A stretch of DNA of 64,000 nucleotides from CAYWXV01 sp964462535. Lineage in GTDB: Bacteria > Bacteroidota > Ignavibacteria > OLB7. The stretch is taken from contig CAYWXV010000011.1 in assembly GCA_964462535.1 (NCBI GenBank), positions 18,606 to 82,605 of the forward strand, in the 5' to 3' direction. The stretch's first letter is position 1, and each line of letters begins with the position of its first letter. The position numbers and the translations under genes were made by a program. Shown here piece by piece: positions 55,186-63,221 of this stretch. Below the pieces are notes generated by a model. That model ran no database searches. It had not been told where the DNA came from and saw only the letters and a program-made list of their open reading frames with translations.

Positions 55186-55237
55186 CCACCCCCGAACCCC
55201 TCTCTCTCGATTCTGAGAGAGGGGAGCGGTGGGGGGG
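55186..55237. repeat. GC-rich inverted repeat with seven-G run
   Basis: CCCCTCTCTC (55197-55206) pairs with GAGAGAGGGG (55215-55224) across an 8-nt loop. An outer CCCACC...GGTGGG stem extends the hairpin and ends in a run of seven G (55231-55237). It sits about 130 bp upstream of the YidB-like gene start. It may belong to a dispersed intergenic repeat family; only one copy is in this window. Confidence 0.55.
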
Positions 55238-55281
55238 ATGCTCGTAACTCAAACTGCTTGTAATCCTCACTTCGGGGTCTG

Positions 55282-55920
55282 CTACCATCCCCCCAACCCC
55301 AGGCCCCCAGTCCCCAGGCCCCCGGTCCCCAGCCCCCAGAAGACAAGGCCGAACGAAAGTGGAATCGTGAGATTGTCGTCGATACGGGCGCCGTAGCTGA
55401 CGGCCTCGACGATGGCGGCTACAACCGCTGCGATTGCGCCAAGCAGTACGTAGGTGAGCGATCCGTCAAAGATCGCTGCTGATGCGATCACGATCCCGAT
55501 TGCGGAGATCACGAAGGCCAGGGTTCCCTCGACAGTCTTGGATAGGAATCGATGCCGACCAAAGGGTCGACCGATCAACGCAGCAGCCGTATCGCTGACG
55601 ATAAGGACGGCGAACGAGGTAACCATCACGACGCGTGGAAAGATCAAGACGCAGAGCGTCGCTGACATCAGTACCCACGTGGCGCCACTGATTCTTCCTT
55701 TCCCCTCCGTCGTCTCATGAGGCCGGAGCATGGGGCCGAACGTAGTGAGTATGAAGCGCTCAACCGCCGGCATACGCATGCGGAGTAGCTCCATTGTCAA
55801 CCCCATCAGTGTCAACGGCACCAGAATCCAGAGCGCGGTCTCCTTCGATAGCCAGATGCAGCAGATAGGGATCGAGAGGGAAGCGAGATGGATCAGCTTT
55901 CGCTGAAGTTCTTTCTTCAT
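55282..55920 (-). CDS. Dolichol/phytol kinase-like membrane protein
   Basis: 212 residues from ATG at 55920. Six or so transmembrane helices, with the family signature KKELQRKLIHLASLSIPICC at the N-terminus and, in the middle, SDTAAALIGRPFGRHRFLSK-TVEGTLA. Homologues phosphorylate polyprenols or phytol using CTP; the true substrate is unknown. The last 15 residues (GLGTGGLGTGGLGLGGW) are a repeat-derived tail with no family counterpart, coded by a G-run tract. A longer frame to 56010 is unlikely. Confidence 0.85.
   Translation of the reverse strand: MKKELQRKLIHLASLSIPICCIWLSKETALWILVPLTLMGLTMELLRMRMPAVERFILTTFGPMLRPHETTEGKGRISGATWVLMSATLCVLIFPRVVMVTSFAVLIVSDTAAALIGRPFGRHRFLSKTVEGTLAFVISAIGIVIASAAIFDGSLTYVLLGAIAAVVAAIVEAVSYGARIDDNLTIPLSFGLVFWGLGTGGLGTGGLGLGGW
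55289..55337 (-). other. G-run tract with G-quadruplex potential
   Basis: On the minus strand this 49-bp stretch contains at least six runs of four to six G separated by short CT/AC spacers, for example GGGGGCCTGGGGACT repeated with small changes. It encodes the odd Gly/Leu tail of the dolichol-kinase-like protein and continues through its stop codon. Such a transcript should fold into a stable G-quadruplex or stall polymerase, and it is prone to copy-number change. Confidence 0.7.
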
Positions 55921-56060
55921 ACTGATCTGTCCCGATGGGACATCCGACGTGCCGTCGCCAGCAGGGCGAGGGTCCGGGTCGCGCTCGTATGAAGAAGAGG
56001 GATGCTGCACGAAATGGGTAGGAGACGGGGGTCAGATTCCGGGAGGGGCAAACTTACAAA

Positions 56061-56101
56061 ATCGCCCGTAGCGGACAGGGGAATCGTCAGCTACGGGCGA
56101 T
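56061..56101 (-). terminator. Rho-independent terminator after ftsH
   Basis: Perfect 12-bp stem: ATCGCCCGTAGC (56061-56072) and GCTACGGGCGAT (56090-56101) with a 17-nt loop. On the minus strand the stem is followed by TTTTGTAAGTTTG. It lies 207 nt beyond the ftsH stop and 140 bp before the next minus-strand gene, so it should end the tilS-hpt-ftsH transcript. Confidence 0.85.
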
Positions 56102-56205
56102 GTCATTTGCGAGGTCGCGGAAGGGTGCAGGCGTTGCCTGGGGAGGTAACCCTGCCAGGGGGCCGTTGAACCACGCGGGATATCCGCGTTGCGCTCCTGA
56201 CCGCT

Positions 56206-56283
56206 CACTGAGGCGGACGTCCGGTAGGCCGCATGCGCTCGTCGTCGTACGTCTTGACCTCGCGCGATTCGAACAGCCTCTTG
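56206..56283 (-). repeat. Dispersed palindromic repeat, copy 5
   Basis: 78 bp directly after ftsH (about 25 nt past its stop). On the minus strand it starts AAGAGGCTGTTCGAATCGCG, close to the arm of copy 2, and ends CCGCCTCAGTG. The left arm is more diverged than in other copies. Additional fragments resembling the same arm (GCCGTTGAACCACGCGGGAT near 56152, GTGTTCAACGG near 56294) suggest decay or nested copies. Confidence 0.55.
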
Positions 56284-56307
56284 ATCTGAGAGGTGTTCAA
56301 CGGTCTG

Positions 56308-58299
56308 TTAGGCCGTTCCGGTTCCACTGGCCATCCGCGCCTGGAGCATTCTCTTGACTTCGATTGGAGGAAGCTCCTCGCCGCGTATCACCATGTCGAT
56401 CTCGTCCGCGTCGAGTGTCTCACGCTCGACCAACAGCTCTGACATGCGATGCAGAATGCTCATCTGCTCCTTCAGGATGGTCGTTGCCCGGGTCATCCCA
56501 TCATCTACGATGCGGCGGACCTCCTTGTCGATCAGCTCGGCAGTTGCTTCGCTGATGTCGCGATGGGTCGCGAAGTCACGTCCCAGGAAGACCTCACCGT
56601 CGTTCGAGGCGTAGTTGACCGGGCCGAGCGTCTCGGACATGCCAAGCTCGCAGACCATCTGCCGCGCAAGATGAGTCACGTTCTGGATGTCCCCCTGCGC
56701 GCCGGAGGTATAGCTGCCGAAGATCAGGAGTTCAGCCGCGCGCCCACCCATCGCCATCGCAATGCGTCCTTCGAACCACTCGCGCGAGTGATTGTGCATG
56801 TCGTCGCGCGGCAGAAACGCAGTGACGCCGAGCGCCCGTCCGCGCGGAATGATCGTCACCTTGTGAACGGGATCCCCATTCGGTACGAACTTCCCGACCA
56901 GGACGTGACCGACCTCGTGATATGCGGTCATCTTCTTCTCCTCGTCACTCATCACCATTGTTCTTCTCTCCAGGCCCATCATCAACTTGTCCTTCGCCAT
57001 CTCGAAGTCGTACATGGTGACCTTGTCGCCGTTCCGTCGGGCGGCGTAGATGGCCGCCTCGTTGCACAGGTTGGCGATATCGGCACCGGAAAAGCCCGGC
57101 GTGGCGCGCGCAAGCGTCGCCAGATCCACATTCTCGGCCATCGGGATGCTCCGCGTGTGCACCTTCAGGATCGCTTCCCGCCCACGTCGGTCGGGGCGAT
57201 CAACCACGACCTGGCGATCGAAGCGACCCGGGCGAAGCAGTGCAGGATCGAGAACGTCGGGTCGGTTCGTCGCTGCGATGATGATCACACCGGTGTTCTG
57301 CTCGAACCCGTCCATCTCGACGAGGAGGGCGTTCAGGGTCTGCTCGCGCTCGTCGTGGCCACCACCCAGTCCCGCTCCACGCTGCCGGCCAACTGCATCA
57401 ATTTCGTCGATGAAGATAATGGCAGGGGCAATCCGTTTGGCCTGCTCGAAGAGATCGCGAACACGCGACGCGCCAACACCCACGAACATCTCAACGAAAT
57501 CGGCACCGGAGATCGAGAGGTACTGCACACCAGCTTCACCCGCAACGGCGCGTGCCAGCAGGGTTTTACCGGTTCCTGGAGGTCCCAGAAGAAGGACGCC
57601 GCGCGGAATCTTCCCACCGAGTCGCTGGAACTTCCCGGGCTCGCGCAGAAACTCGATGATCTCCTGCAGTTCTTCCTTGGCCTCGTCGGCACCCGCAACA
57701 TCAGCGAATGTGACGCGGGGGGAGGTCTCGCTCAAGAGCCGCGCGCGCGATTTGCCAAACGAGAAGATCCCCTTCGTACCGGCACCCTGCATTCTGCGGA
57801 AGAAGAGGAACCAGAAACCAACCATTAGCAGAATCCATGGGAGAAAGCTCACAAGAGGACCCCACCATTCGTTCCCTTCCGGTTCCACGTGGTAGGTGAT
57901 CCCCTGTCGGGTCCACTCGGCTTCCATTGCCGGCTCCACGTTCAGAAGCTGCGTGGTGATGATACTCGTCTTGGCCATCGTACCATCTTCAGCGCGCACC
58001 TCCATCTGGGTCTTCAGGTTCCCCTGGAATCGGAGATTATTCAACCCCGACTTGTAGATCACGGCGCTGCTTATGTGCCCGGAGGCGAGAAGTTCCTGAT
58101 AGGTATTCAACGAGACGGGGATCGGCTGCCCGCTGCTGTTGCGGGCAATCATAAAGACGACAATAATCCCGAAGATGATTGTCAGCCAGACCAGCACGCT
58201 CCGCATGATGCGGCTGACGTTCCCGTCGTCGTCTCCGGTTGGTGTCCTCCTGGGGGGAGTCGGCCTTCCAGGCTTTCTCTGATTCATATCGTCGCTCAT
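56308..58299 (-). CDS. ftsH: ATP-dependent zinc metalloprotease FtsH
   Basis: 663 residues. Two transmembrane helices (about 31-52 and 146-168) bracket a small extracytoplasmic domain. AAA+ module: Walker A GPPGTGKT (239-246), Walker B IFIDEID (295-301) and the second region of homology ATNRPDVLDPALLRPGRFD. M41 protease with zinc motif HEVGH (461-465). Degrades membrane and short-lived cytosolic proteins. Complete. It is the last gene of the tilS-hpt-ftsH cluster common in bacteria, followed by a repeat and a terminator. Confidence 0.98.
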   Translation of the reverse strand: MSDDMNQRKPGRPTPPRRTPTGDDDGNVSRIMRSVLVWLTIIFGIIVVFMIARNSSGQPIPVSLNTYQELLASGHISSAVIYKSGLNNLRFQGNLKTQMEVRAEDGTMAKTSIITTQLLNVEPAMEAEWTRQGITYHVEPEGNEWWGPLVSFLPWILLMVGFWFLFFRRMQGAGTKGIFSFGKSRARLLSETSPRVTFADVAGADEAKEELQEIIEFLREPGKFQRLGGKIPRGVLLLGPPGTGKTLLARAVAGEAGVQYLSISGADFVEMFVGVGASRVRDLFEQAKRIAPAIIFIDEIDAVGRQRGAGLGGGHDEREQTLNALLVEMDGFEQNTGVIIIAATNRPDVLDPALLRPGRFDRQVVVDRPDRRGREAILKVHTRSIPMAENVDLATLARATPGFSGADIANLCNEAAIYAARRNGDKVTMYDFEMAKDKLMMGLERRTMVMSDEEKKMTAYHEVGHVLVGKFVPNGDPVHKVTIIPRGRALGVTAFLPRDDMHNHSREWFEGRIAMAMGGRAAELLIFGSYTSGAQGDIQNVTHLARQMVCELGMSETLGPVNYASNDGEVFLGRDFATHRDISEATAELIDKEVRRIVDDGMTRATTILKEQMSILHRMSELLVERETLDADEIDMVIRGEELPPIEVKRMLQARMASGTGTA

Positions 58300-58421
58300 G
58301 CTGGCGCTCTCTCTATCAGTTTTCTGATCACTTGTCGCAGGTTGTAGTTCGCGTTGCGACGCTCATCGTAGTACGCGCCGTCGCGACGCGTCGCATGTCA
58401 TTCTTCCAAAACCATCCCGAG

Positions 58422-59030
58422 CTATCCTCCGTCACCCTCTCCGTTAGCCACATAGACGTGCTCCAGATTCCGACCCAGGCCATGATAATCAAGGCCATAC
58501 CCGACGACAAACACGTTCGGAATGCGAAACCCCACATAGTCGGGGGAAATGCCGACTACGTCCGCGTCGGGCTTGTGGAGAAGGGCAGCCGTCCGGATGG
58601 AGGCGGCCCCCAGTGTGCGGAGGTAATCGACGATGGCGCCGATCGTCCGTCCCGTATCGACGACGTCGTCGACAACTATGACGTTCCTGCCGGCCATCTG
58701 AGTGGATGGAAGGGCTGTAAAAGTTGTTGTACCGCTCGACTCGGTTCCACCATGGTAGCTTGAAACGCGGATGTAGTCTGCCTCCACTGGGAAACGGAGT
58801 CGGCGTATCAGATCAGCATGAAAAGGTGCGGCCCCGTTCAACACGCAGAGCAGGAGGGGGCGAAGCTCATGGTAATGCGGTGTGATTTCGGACGCAATTC
58901 GCTCAACCTCACGCTCAATGTCGCTTGATGCGATCATCAACTTGAATCGAAGATCGTCTATGTCCACAACGTCATGTATCGTTGCGGAGGACGTTGTCCC
59001 CTTCAAGCGGTCGATGATCGTCTCACTCAT
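58422..59030 (-). CDS. hpt: Hypoxanthine phosphoribosyltransferase
   Basis: 202 residues. The PRPP-binding loop VIVVDDVVDTGRT (117-129) is diagnostic. LLLCVLNGAAPFHADLIRRL is the other conserved region, and the C-terminal segment DYVGFRIPNVFVVGYGLDYH is typical of bacterial HPRTs. It salvages hypoxanthine and guanine to IMP and GMP. The start overlaps the end of tilS by 8 nt. The flexible-loop region is acidic and Gly-rich (SYHGGTESSGTTT). Confidence 0.95.
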   Translation of the reverse strand: MSETIIDRLKGTTSSATIHDVVDIDDLRFKLMIASSDIEREVERIASEITPHYHELRPLLLCVLNGAAPFHADLIRRLRFPVEADYIRVSSYHGGTESSGTTTFTALPSTQMAGRNVIVVDDVVDTGRTIGAIVDYLRTLGAASIRTAALLHKPDADVVGISPDYVGFRIPNVFVVGYGLDYHGLGRNLEHVYVANGEGDGG

Positions 59031-60450
59031 CCGGATTTCCCTTCATCCCGCGGCGTACCTCGAGCCGGACCGCCGTCTGCGTGAGACTCGTCACCTTGTA
59101 GCGATCATCAAGCCGAAGACCGCATACCCAGATCACGGTGTCGCCGTCGGCAATCACCAGCACCTCTTTCTTCTTCTCCACCGAAACCTTGATGTCGGTC
59201 AGGAAATCACTCACCTTCTTTTCACCGACCATTCCGAGCGGCTGGAAACGGTCCCCCTCGCGCCAACTACGAAGGATCAGCTGCTCCGGGATCTTGTCGG
59301 CATCGACGTATTCGATATTGCTGTTGCGCGTGAAGCGGACTTTCTTGCGATCCATCACCTCCGTGTTCAAGAGGAAGCGATCGGTCTGCACGCTCTCCCC
59401 CAGAGAAAATTTCCGTTCATACGGGACGGGAGGTGGGGGCTCATTCAGGAGAAGCAGACTCTCCCGATCGCGAAGGGCGGTAATGCCGGCACCGACGTCC
59501 GCCTTGGCGCCCGGGTCCTTCCAGAGTAGTCCCAGGATCCTCTCGATGGCTCCATACGAGATCGGTGGGATATCAAACGCCTTCGATGCGAGTCGTTGGA
59601 TTACCTCAGTCTGGATTGCCGGCAGATAGTGCTTCAGCTGAGTAATACTCAACTCCAGACGTTCCTCGTTCATGCCTCCCTGAACCTTCTCGATCGCAAG
59701 TCCCACGGCATGGCTCAGATACTGCTCCAGGCCCCGCATGATCGATGCCGTCGAGTTGAGTGTCGAGACGATGGACGGATTGAACTCTGCAAGAACCGGA
59801 ATCAGTTCGTGTCTGATCCGGTTGCGGGTGTGGGCGGTCGAGGAGTTGCTGGCATCCTCGTGCCAGAGAAGCTCGACATCGGCGGCGTACTTGACCAGTT
59901 CGTGTCGTTCGACTCCGAGCATCGGCCTTGCCAGGAGGGCCGCGTCCACCAACGACCGGGTAGGAGGTATACCGGCCAGACCGCTGACACCCGCGCCCCG
60001 CATCAGGTTCATGACGACGGTCTCTGCATTGTCGTTGGCCGTATGGGCGGTCATGACCACGGAGTAGTCGTTCTTACGAGCGACGCGGGAGAGAAACTGG
60101 TAACGGACACGTCGAGCTGCGTCCTCGACAGAGAGCTTGCTTTGCGCGGCAATGCGGGCAACATCACCTCGCGCGACATAGGTTCTAAGTCCCCGCTTCC
60201 GCGCCTCCTCGACGACGAAATCCGCATCGCTCTTGGAGTCCTCCCCGCGCAGCCCGTGATCGAAGTGGGCGACGGCCAGGTGGATCTTCATAGGTGGCGC
60301 GATCCGTGCCATGACGTCGAGCATGGTCATGGAATCGAGTCCGCCGCTTACTGCGAGAAGGACGCGTTCGTTCCCCAGCAACATCTCGTTCTGGCGAATG
60401 AATCTGCGGATCTTCTGAAGGAGATCGAGGCCCTGTCTGGTTGCGATCAT
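59023..60450 (-). CDS. tilS: tRNA(Ile)-lysidine synthase
   Basis: 475 residues. PP-loop ATPase motif SGGLDS (35-40), followed by the conserved AHFDHGLRGEDSKSDADFV and AHTANDNAETVVMNLMRGAG. The C-terminal TilS domain has ERKFSLGES and SWREGDRFQPLGMVGEKKVSD. The enzyme adds lysine to C34 of tRNA(Ile2) so that it reads AUA; it is essential in most bacteria. Full length. First gene of the tilS-hpt-ftsH run. Confidence 0.96.
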   Translation of the reverse strand: MIATRQGLDLLQKIRRFIRQNEMLLGNERVLLAVSGGLDSMTMLDVMARIAPPMKIHLAVAHFDHGLRGEDSKSDADFVVEEARKRGLRTYVARGDVARIAAQSKLSVEDAARRVRYQFLSRVARKNDYSVVMTAHTANDNAETVVMNLMRGAGVSGLAGIPPTRSLVDAALLARPMLGVERHELVKYAADVELLWHEDASNSSTAHTRNRIRHELIPVLAEFNPSIVSTLNSTASIMRGLEQYLSHAVGLAIEKVQGGMNEERLELSITQLKHYLPAIQTEVIQRLASKAFDIPPISYGAIERILGLLWKDPGAKADVGAGITALRDRESLLLLNEPPPPVPYERKFSLGESVQTDRFLLNTEVMDRKKVRFTRNSNIEYVDADKIPEQLILRSWREGDRFQPLGMVGEKKVSDFLTDIKVSVEKKKEVLVIADGDTVIWVCGLRLDDRYKVTSLTQTAVRLEVRRGMKGNPDE

Positions 60451-60493
60451 GAAGGGGAAGAAGTTACGGAAATGGGAGAACGTCGGAAGAGGA

Positions 60494-60531
60494 AGGCCCG
60501 GCGCCGTCCATAGGAAGACAACGTCGGGCCT
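60494..60531 (-). terminator. Possible weak terminator after the double-OmpA gene
   Basis: AGGCCCG (60494-60500) pairs with CGGGCCT (60525-60531), with partial inner pairing. On the minus strand the stem is followed by TCCTCTTCC, a poor U-tract. It lies about 30 nt past the stop of the minus-strand OmpA gene and just before tilS. It may reduce, not abolish, readthrough into tilS. Confidence 0.35.
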
Positions 60532-60561
60532 GTCCGTTCGTTCGGACGCGATCGCCGCGCG

Positions 60562-62805
60562 TCAGGGATTGCTTGGTCGTATTGTCGGGAGGGGGACAGC
60601 AGGTTTCGTTTTCGGCTTCGGCTTCCGCTCTTCCTTCTTCTTCCTCTCCTCCTCGGCGGTCTGTGCCCTGCCCTGTTCGTCCTCTTCCTGCATTGCGCGT
60701 GCGGCCGCCTCAGCTTCCTTTCGCTGACGCGCAAGATCACTCTGCAACTCCAGCTCTTCCGGCGTTGCTGGTGTCTCGACAATCACCGTCACCGTGCGCG
60801 AATAGTATCGTCCCTCCGGGGAGTCCTGGTCGTACAGAGGGTTCTGCTCTCCCATTGCGACGATCTTCTTCACGCGATCTTCGCTCAGCCCAAGAAACGA
60901 CCTGGCAAACTCCGCGCGCCGTCGTGAAAGCTCTTTGTTGTACGAAGGCATACCAATCTTGTCCGTGTGACCGATGATCGTCACCTCGGAATTCGGCTTG
61001 ATGGCCGCCTGGATTACCTCTTTGGCCCGCCACGAGAATCCAGCAATCGTCGAGCTGTCGAAGCTGTAGAGCATCAAGGTGTAGGTGTCGATGAACTTCC
61101 CGTTCTCAACACGCCGCTCGGCCTCAAAGGCACCTTGATTATCAATGAAAACCGACCCGCTGGAGACACGCGCCATCTCGTTGTAGGCCGAGTCCTCGAT
61201 GATGAGGGTAGAGCTGATGCTACCAATTCTTGGGCTGATGTCCGGGCGGACGGGCAGGTCGATTTCTCGCGGCGGTGAACCCACTCCGGTAATGGCAGAC
61301 TTCACCAGCGAATCGCCGTACATCACGTCGAGCGTCCAGATGCCGGTTGCAAGACTGTCCGGCGCCAGGGTCGGAGGAAGGAAACGGATCACGCCGGCCG
61401 GAGCTAGTAGGTTTGTATCCGGGAGGGCGATCAGGCTCTCAACCACCGCGTTTTCCGAGTATATCTCCACCCGCTGATTCTCCATCTGCGCAACGCGACC
61501 CTCGACGTCGGAGAGGGAGGGGTTGGGTGGAAGGCCGACACGTATGGTATCAACCGTGATACGCCGCTCTTGTATTCGCCAGACATTTACCAGGTAGTCG
61601 CGCACCGCCTCGGCACGTCGTCGCGGGAGGGTCGAATCGGTCTCGTACTGGCTGATGTACCCCGTCAGCTTGATGCGGACGCTCCTGATGTCGCGCATCC
61701 GCTGGCCGACGATGTTCAGCACATTGTAGTAGGCGTCGATCGCGTTGTCGCGAGGGAGACGTTCGATCTCGAAGTTCCGACGGTTCTTCTGTGTCAGCTG
61801 CACGTAGCGGCCGGGAATCACCGCCGAATCTCTGTCGAAGAATATGTAGGGAAGAAGAGGGTGATACTCCGTCGACTGAATCCGCTTCTTCTCGATCTTC
61901 AACGTGTCGCTCAGACCCGTGGGTGTGATTCCCTTGGCAATGAAGTTGGAATCGCGGACAGCGACCTTGCTTGTGTCGAGCGGACGAACGGTATCGGGAG
62001 GTGTCGGTTTGGGCAGGGGAGGTCCGCCCCCAAGCCCGATTCGAATGCCGACGGTGGGATGAATGCCGATGCTCCTCCACGCTTCTCCCGATTTCAATTC
62101 CGAGATGTAGTCGTTGACCATCGGCAAGACGCCAAGTTCACCGAAGAGTCCCATGTTCGTCCCGATCTCCACCTCGTACCCGATGTTGGCTGTTACTCCG
62201 ATTGCCATTGTCGGGTTCTTGAAGTCGCGCGCACCGATACTCCGCGTCGTCCGTCCATTGGCACGAAATACGACATCGCTTGGTGCAAGGATGTTCTCGG
62301 TGTAGGAATAGCTGGTCCCCATCGGGAGCATGAAGCTGGGGCCGAGAACGAAGTAGAGTGGAAAGTCGAATGGGGCGATACGTGCGTGGGGTGTGAGTAC
62401 CAAATGGCTCATGTCGGTTTCGACTGAGCCTTCCACCGTACCGATCTGTGCGCTTCCATCCCTTCCACGGACGTCGGTGGAGTTGATGTACTGATTCGTC
62501 AGCGTTCCCGAATGTTTCTGATATGCAATTCTCAGTCCCAGATTGAAGCTCGGTCCCAGTACTGCCTCGAACAGAACACCACCATGAAATCCCGATCCGT
62601 CACCTGAATTGAATGGGAACGTGGATGGGGCGGTGCTACGGGAGTCAATCGAATTGCCGAACAGGTTTGCATCGTAGCTGATCAATGACACACCACCGAA
62701 CACGCCGATATAGACGGACGGGGGATATGTCGTGTCGGCGGGTTGCTGCGCGACGAGTGGAAACGACAACAGAAAGAGAGTCAGAAAGGGGAGCAGTCGG
62801 AGCAT
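60562..62805 (-). CDS. Outer-membrane protein with N-terminal barrel and two OmpA-like domains
   Basis: About 747 residues. Signal peptide MLRLLPFLTLFLLSFPLVAQ, from ATG at 62805; ATG at 62844 would add 13 residues. An eight-stranded-barrel-like region follows (about 25-270). The first OmpA-like domain, about 315-440, has FFDRDSAVIPG, LTGYISQYETD and RRRAEAVRDYLV. The second, about 555-675, has VTIIGHTDKIGMPSYN and LSRRRAEFARSFLG. The tail is a charged coiled coil and a Lys/Pro-rich end. It likely anchors the outer membrane to peptidoglycan. Confidence 0.9.
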   Translation of the reverse strand: MLRLLPFLTLFLLSFPLVAQQPADTTYPPSVYIGVFGGVSLISYDANLFGNSIDSRSTAPSTFPFNSGDGSGFHGGVLFEAVLGPSFNLGLRIAYQKHSGTLTNQYINSTDVRGRDGSAQIGTVEGSVETDMSHLVLTPHARIAPFDFPLYFVLGPSFMLPMGTSYSYTENILAPSDVVFRANGRTTRSIGARDFKNPTMAIGVTANIGYEVEIGTNMGLFGELGVLPMVNDYISELKSGEAWRSIGIHPTVGIRIGLGGGPPLPKPTPPDTVRPLDTSKVAVRDSNFIAKGITPTGLSDTLKIEKKRIQSTEYHPLLPYIFFDRDSAVIPGRYVQLTQKNRRNFEIERLPRDNAIDAYYNVLNIVGQRMRDIRSVRIKLTGYISQYETDSTLPRRRAEAVRDYLVNVWRIQERRITVDTIRVGLPPNPSLSDVEGRVAQMENQRVEIYSENAVVESLIALPDTNLLAPAGVIRFLPPTLAPDSLATGIWTLDVMYGDSLVKSAITGVGSPPREIDLPVRPDISPRIGSISSTLIIEDSAYNEMARVSSGSVFIDNQGAFEAERRVENGKFIDTYTLMLYSFDSSTIAGFSWRAKEVIQAAIKPNSEVTIIGHTDKIGMPSYNKELSRRRAEFARSFLGLSEDRVKKIVAMGEQNPLYDQDSPEGRYYSRTVTVIVETPATPEELELQSDLARQRKEAEAAARAMQEEDEQGRAQTAEEERKKKEERKPKPKTKPAVPLPTIRPSNP

Positions 62806-62951
62806 GGCTTGGATCGAACGTGGCGTCGGGGAGGTCATGCGCATTGTATCGATAATCCCTGGGCGATGAAGTGAACAAAGAGCATCAGGCGCATGGAAAC
62901 GATTGCGAGCGCCCTCACACGGCGGGAGACAAAGATAGGGAAACGGGGCCG

Positions 62952-63191
62952 CTACGGCATGTACTGAACGGGGTAGGTCGCCGTTTTTCCGCCAATTGAC
63001 ACATGAAGAATATAGATGCCGGCATCGAGCATGCCGTGAAGAGATTCGGTGTCGAAATCGACGCTGTGAGGTCCTGGATCACAGAGTCCGTTATAGATCT
63101 CGGCAATAGTATTCGCATCGGAAAGGTCGCGGAGTTCGATCCGGCACTCGCGCGGTTCACCTTCCACTGAAAAGGGTATGGTGATCTTCAT
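62952..63191 (-). CDS. Free-standing sorting-domain-like mini-protein
   Basis: 79 residues without a signal peptide. The whole protein reads like one T9SS/FlgD-type Ig module: IPFSVEGEPRECRIELRDLS, a turn, then CDPGPHSVDFDTESLHGM, and finally GIYILHVSIGGKTATYPVQY. In cargo proteins this module is the C-terminal tail of a large exported protein, but here it stands alone. No ribosome-binding site is obvious. Divergent from the ABC-2 permease 30 bp away. Confidence 0.7.
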   Translation of the reverse strand: MKITIPFSVEGEPRECRIELRDLSDANTIAEIYNGLCDPGPHSVDFDTESLHGMLDAGIYILHVSIGGKTATYPVQYMP

Positions 63192-63221
63192 TGTGTGCTA
63201 CTTTGCGCGCAAACATACGAC

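Noticed and set aside
56449..57828. 459-codon plus-strand frame antisense to ftsH
   Set aside because: Entirely within ftsH, whose AAA+ motifs are intact; a third-position GC artefact.
59596..60513. 305-codon plus-strand frame antisense to tilS
   Set aside because: tilS is complete with its SGGLDS motif; the opposite frame shows no domain.
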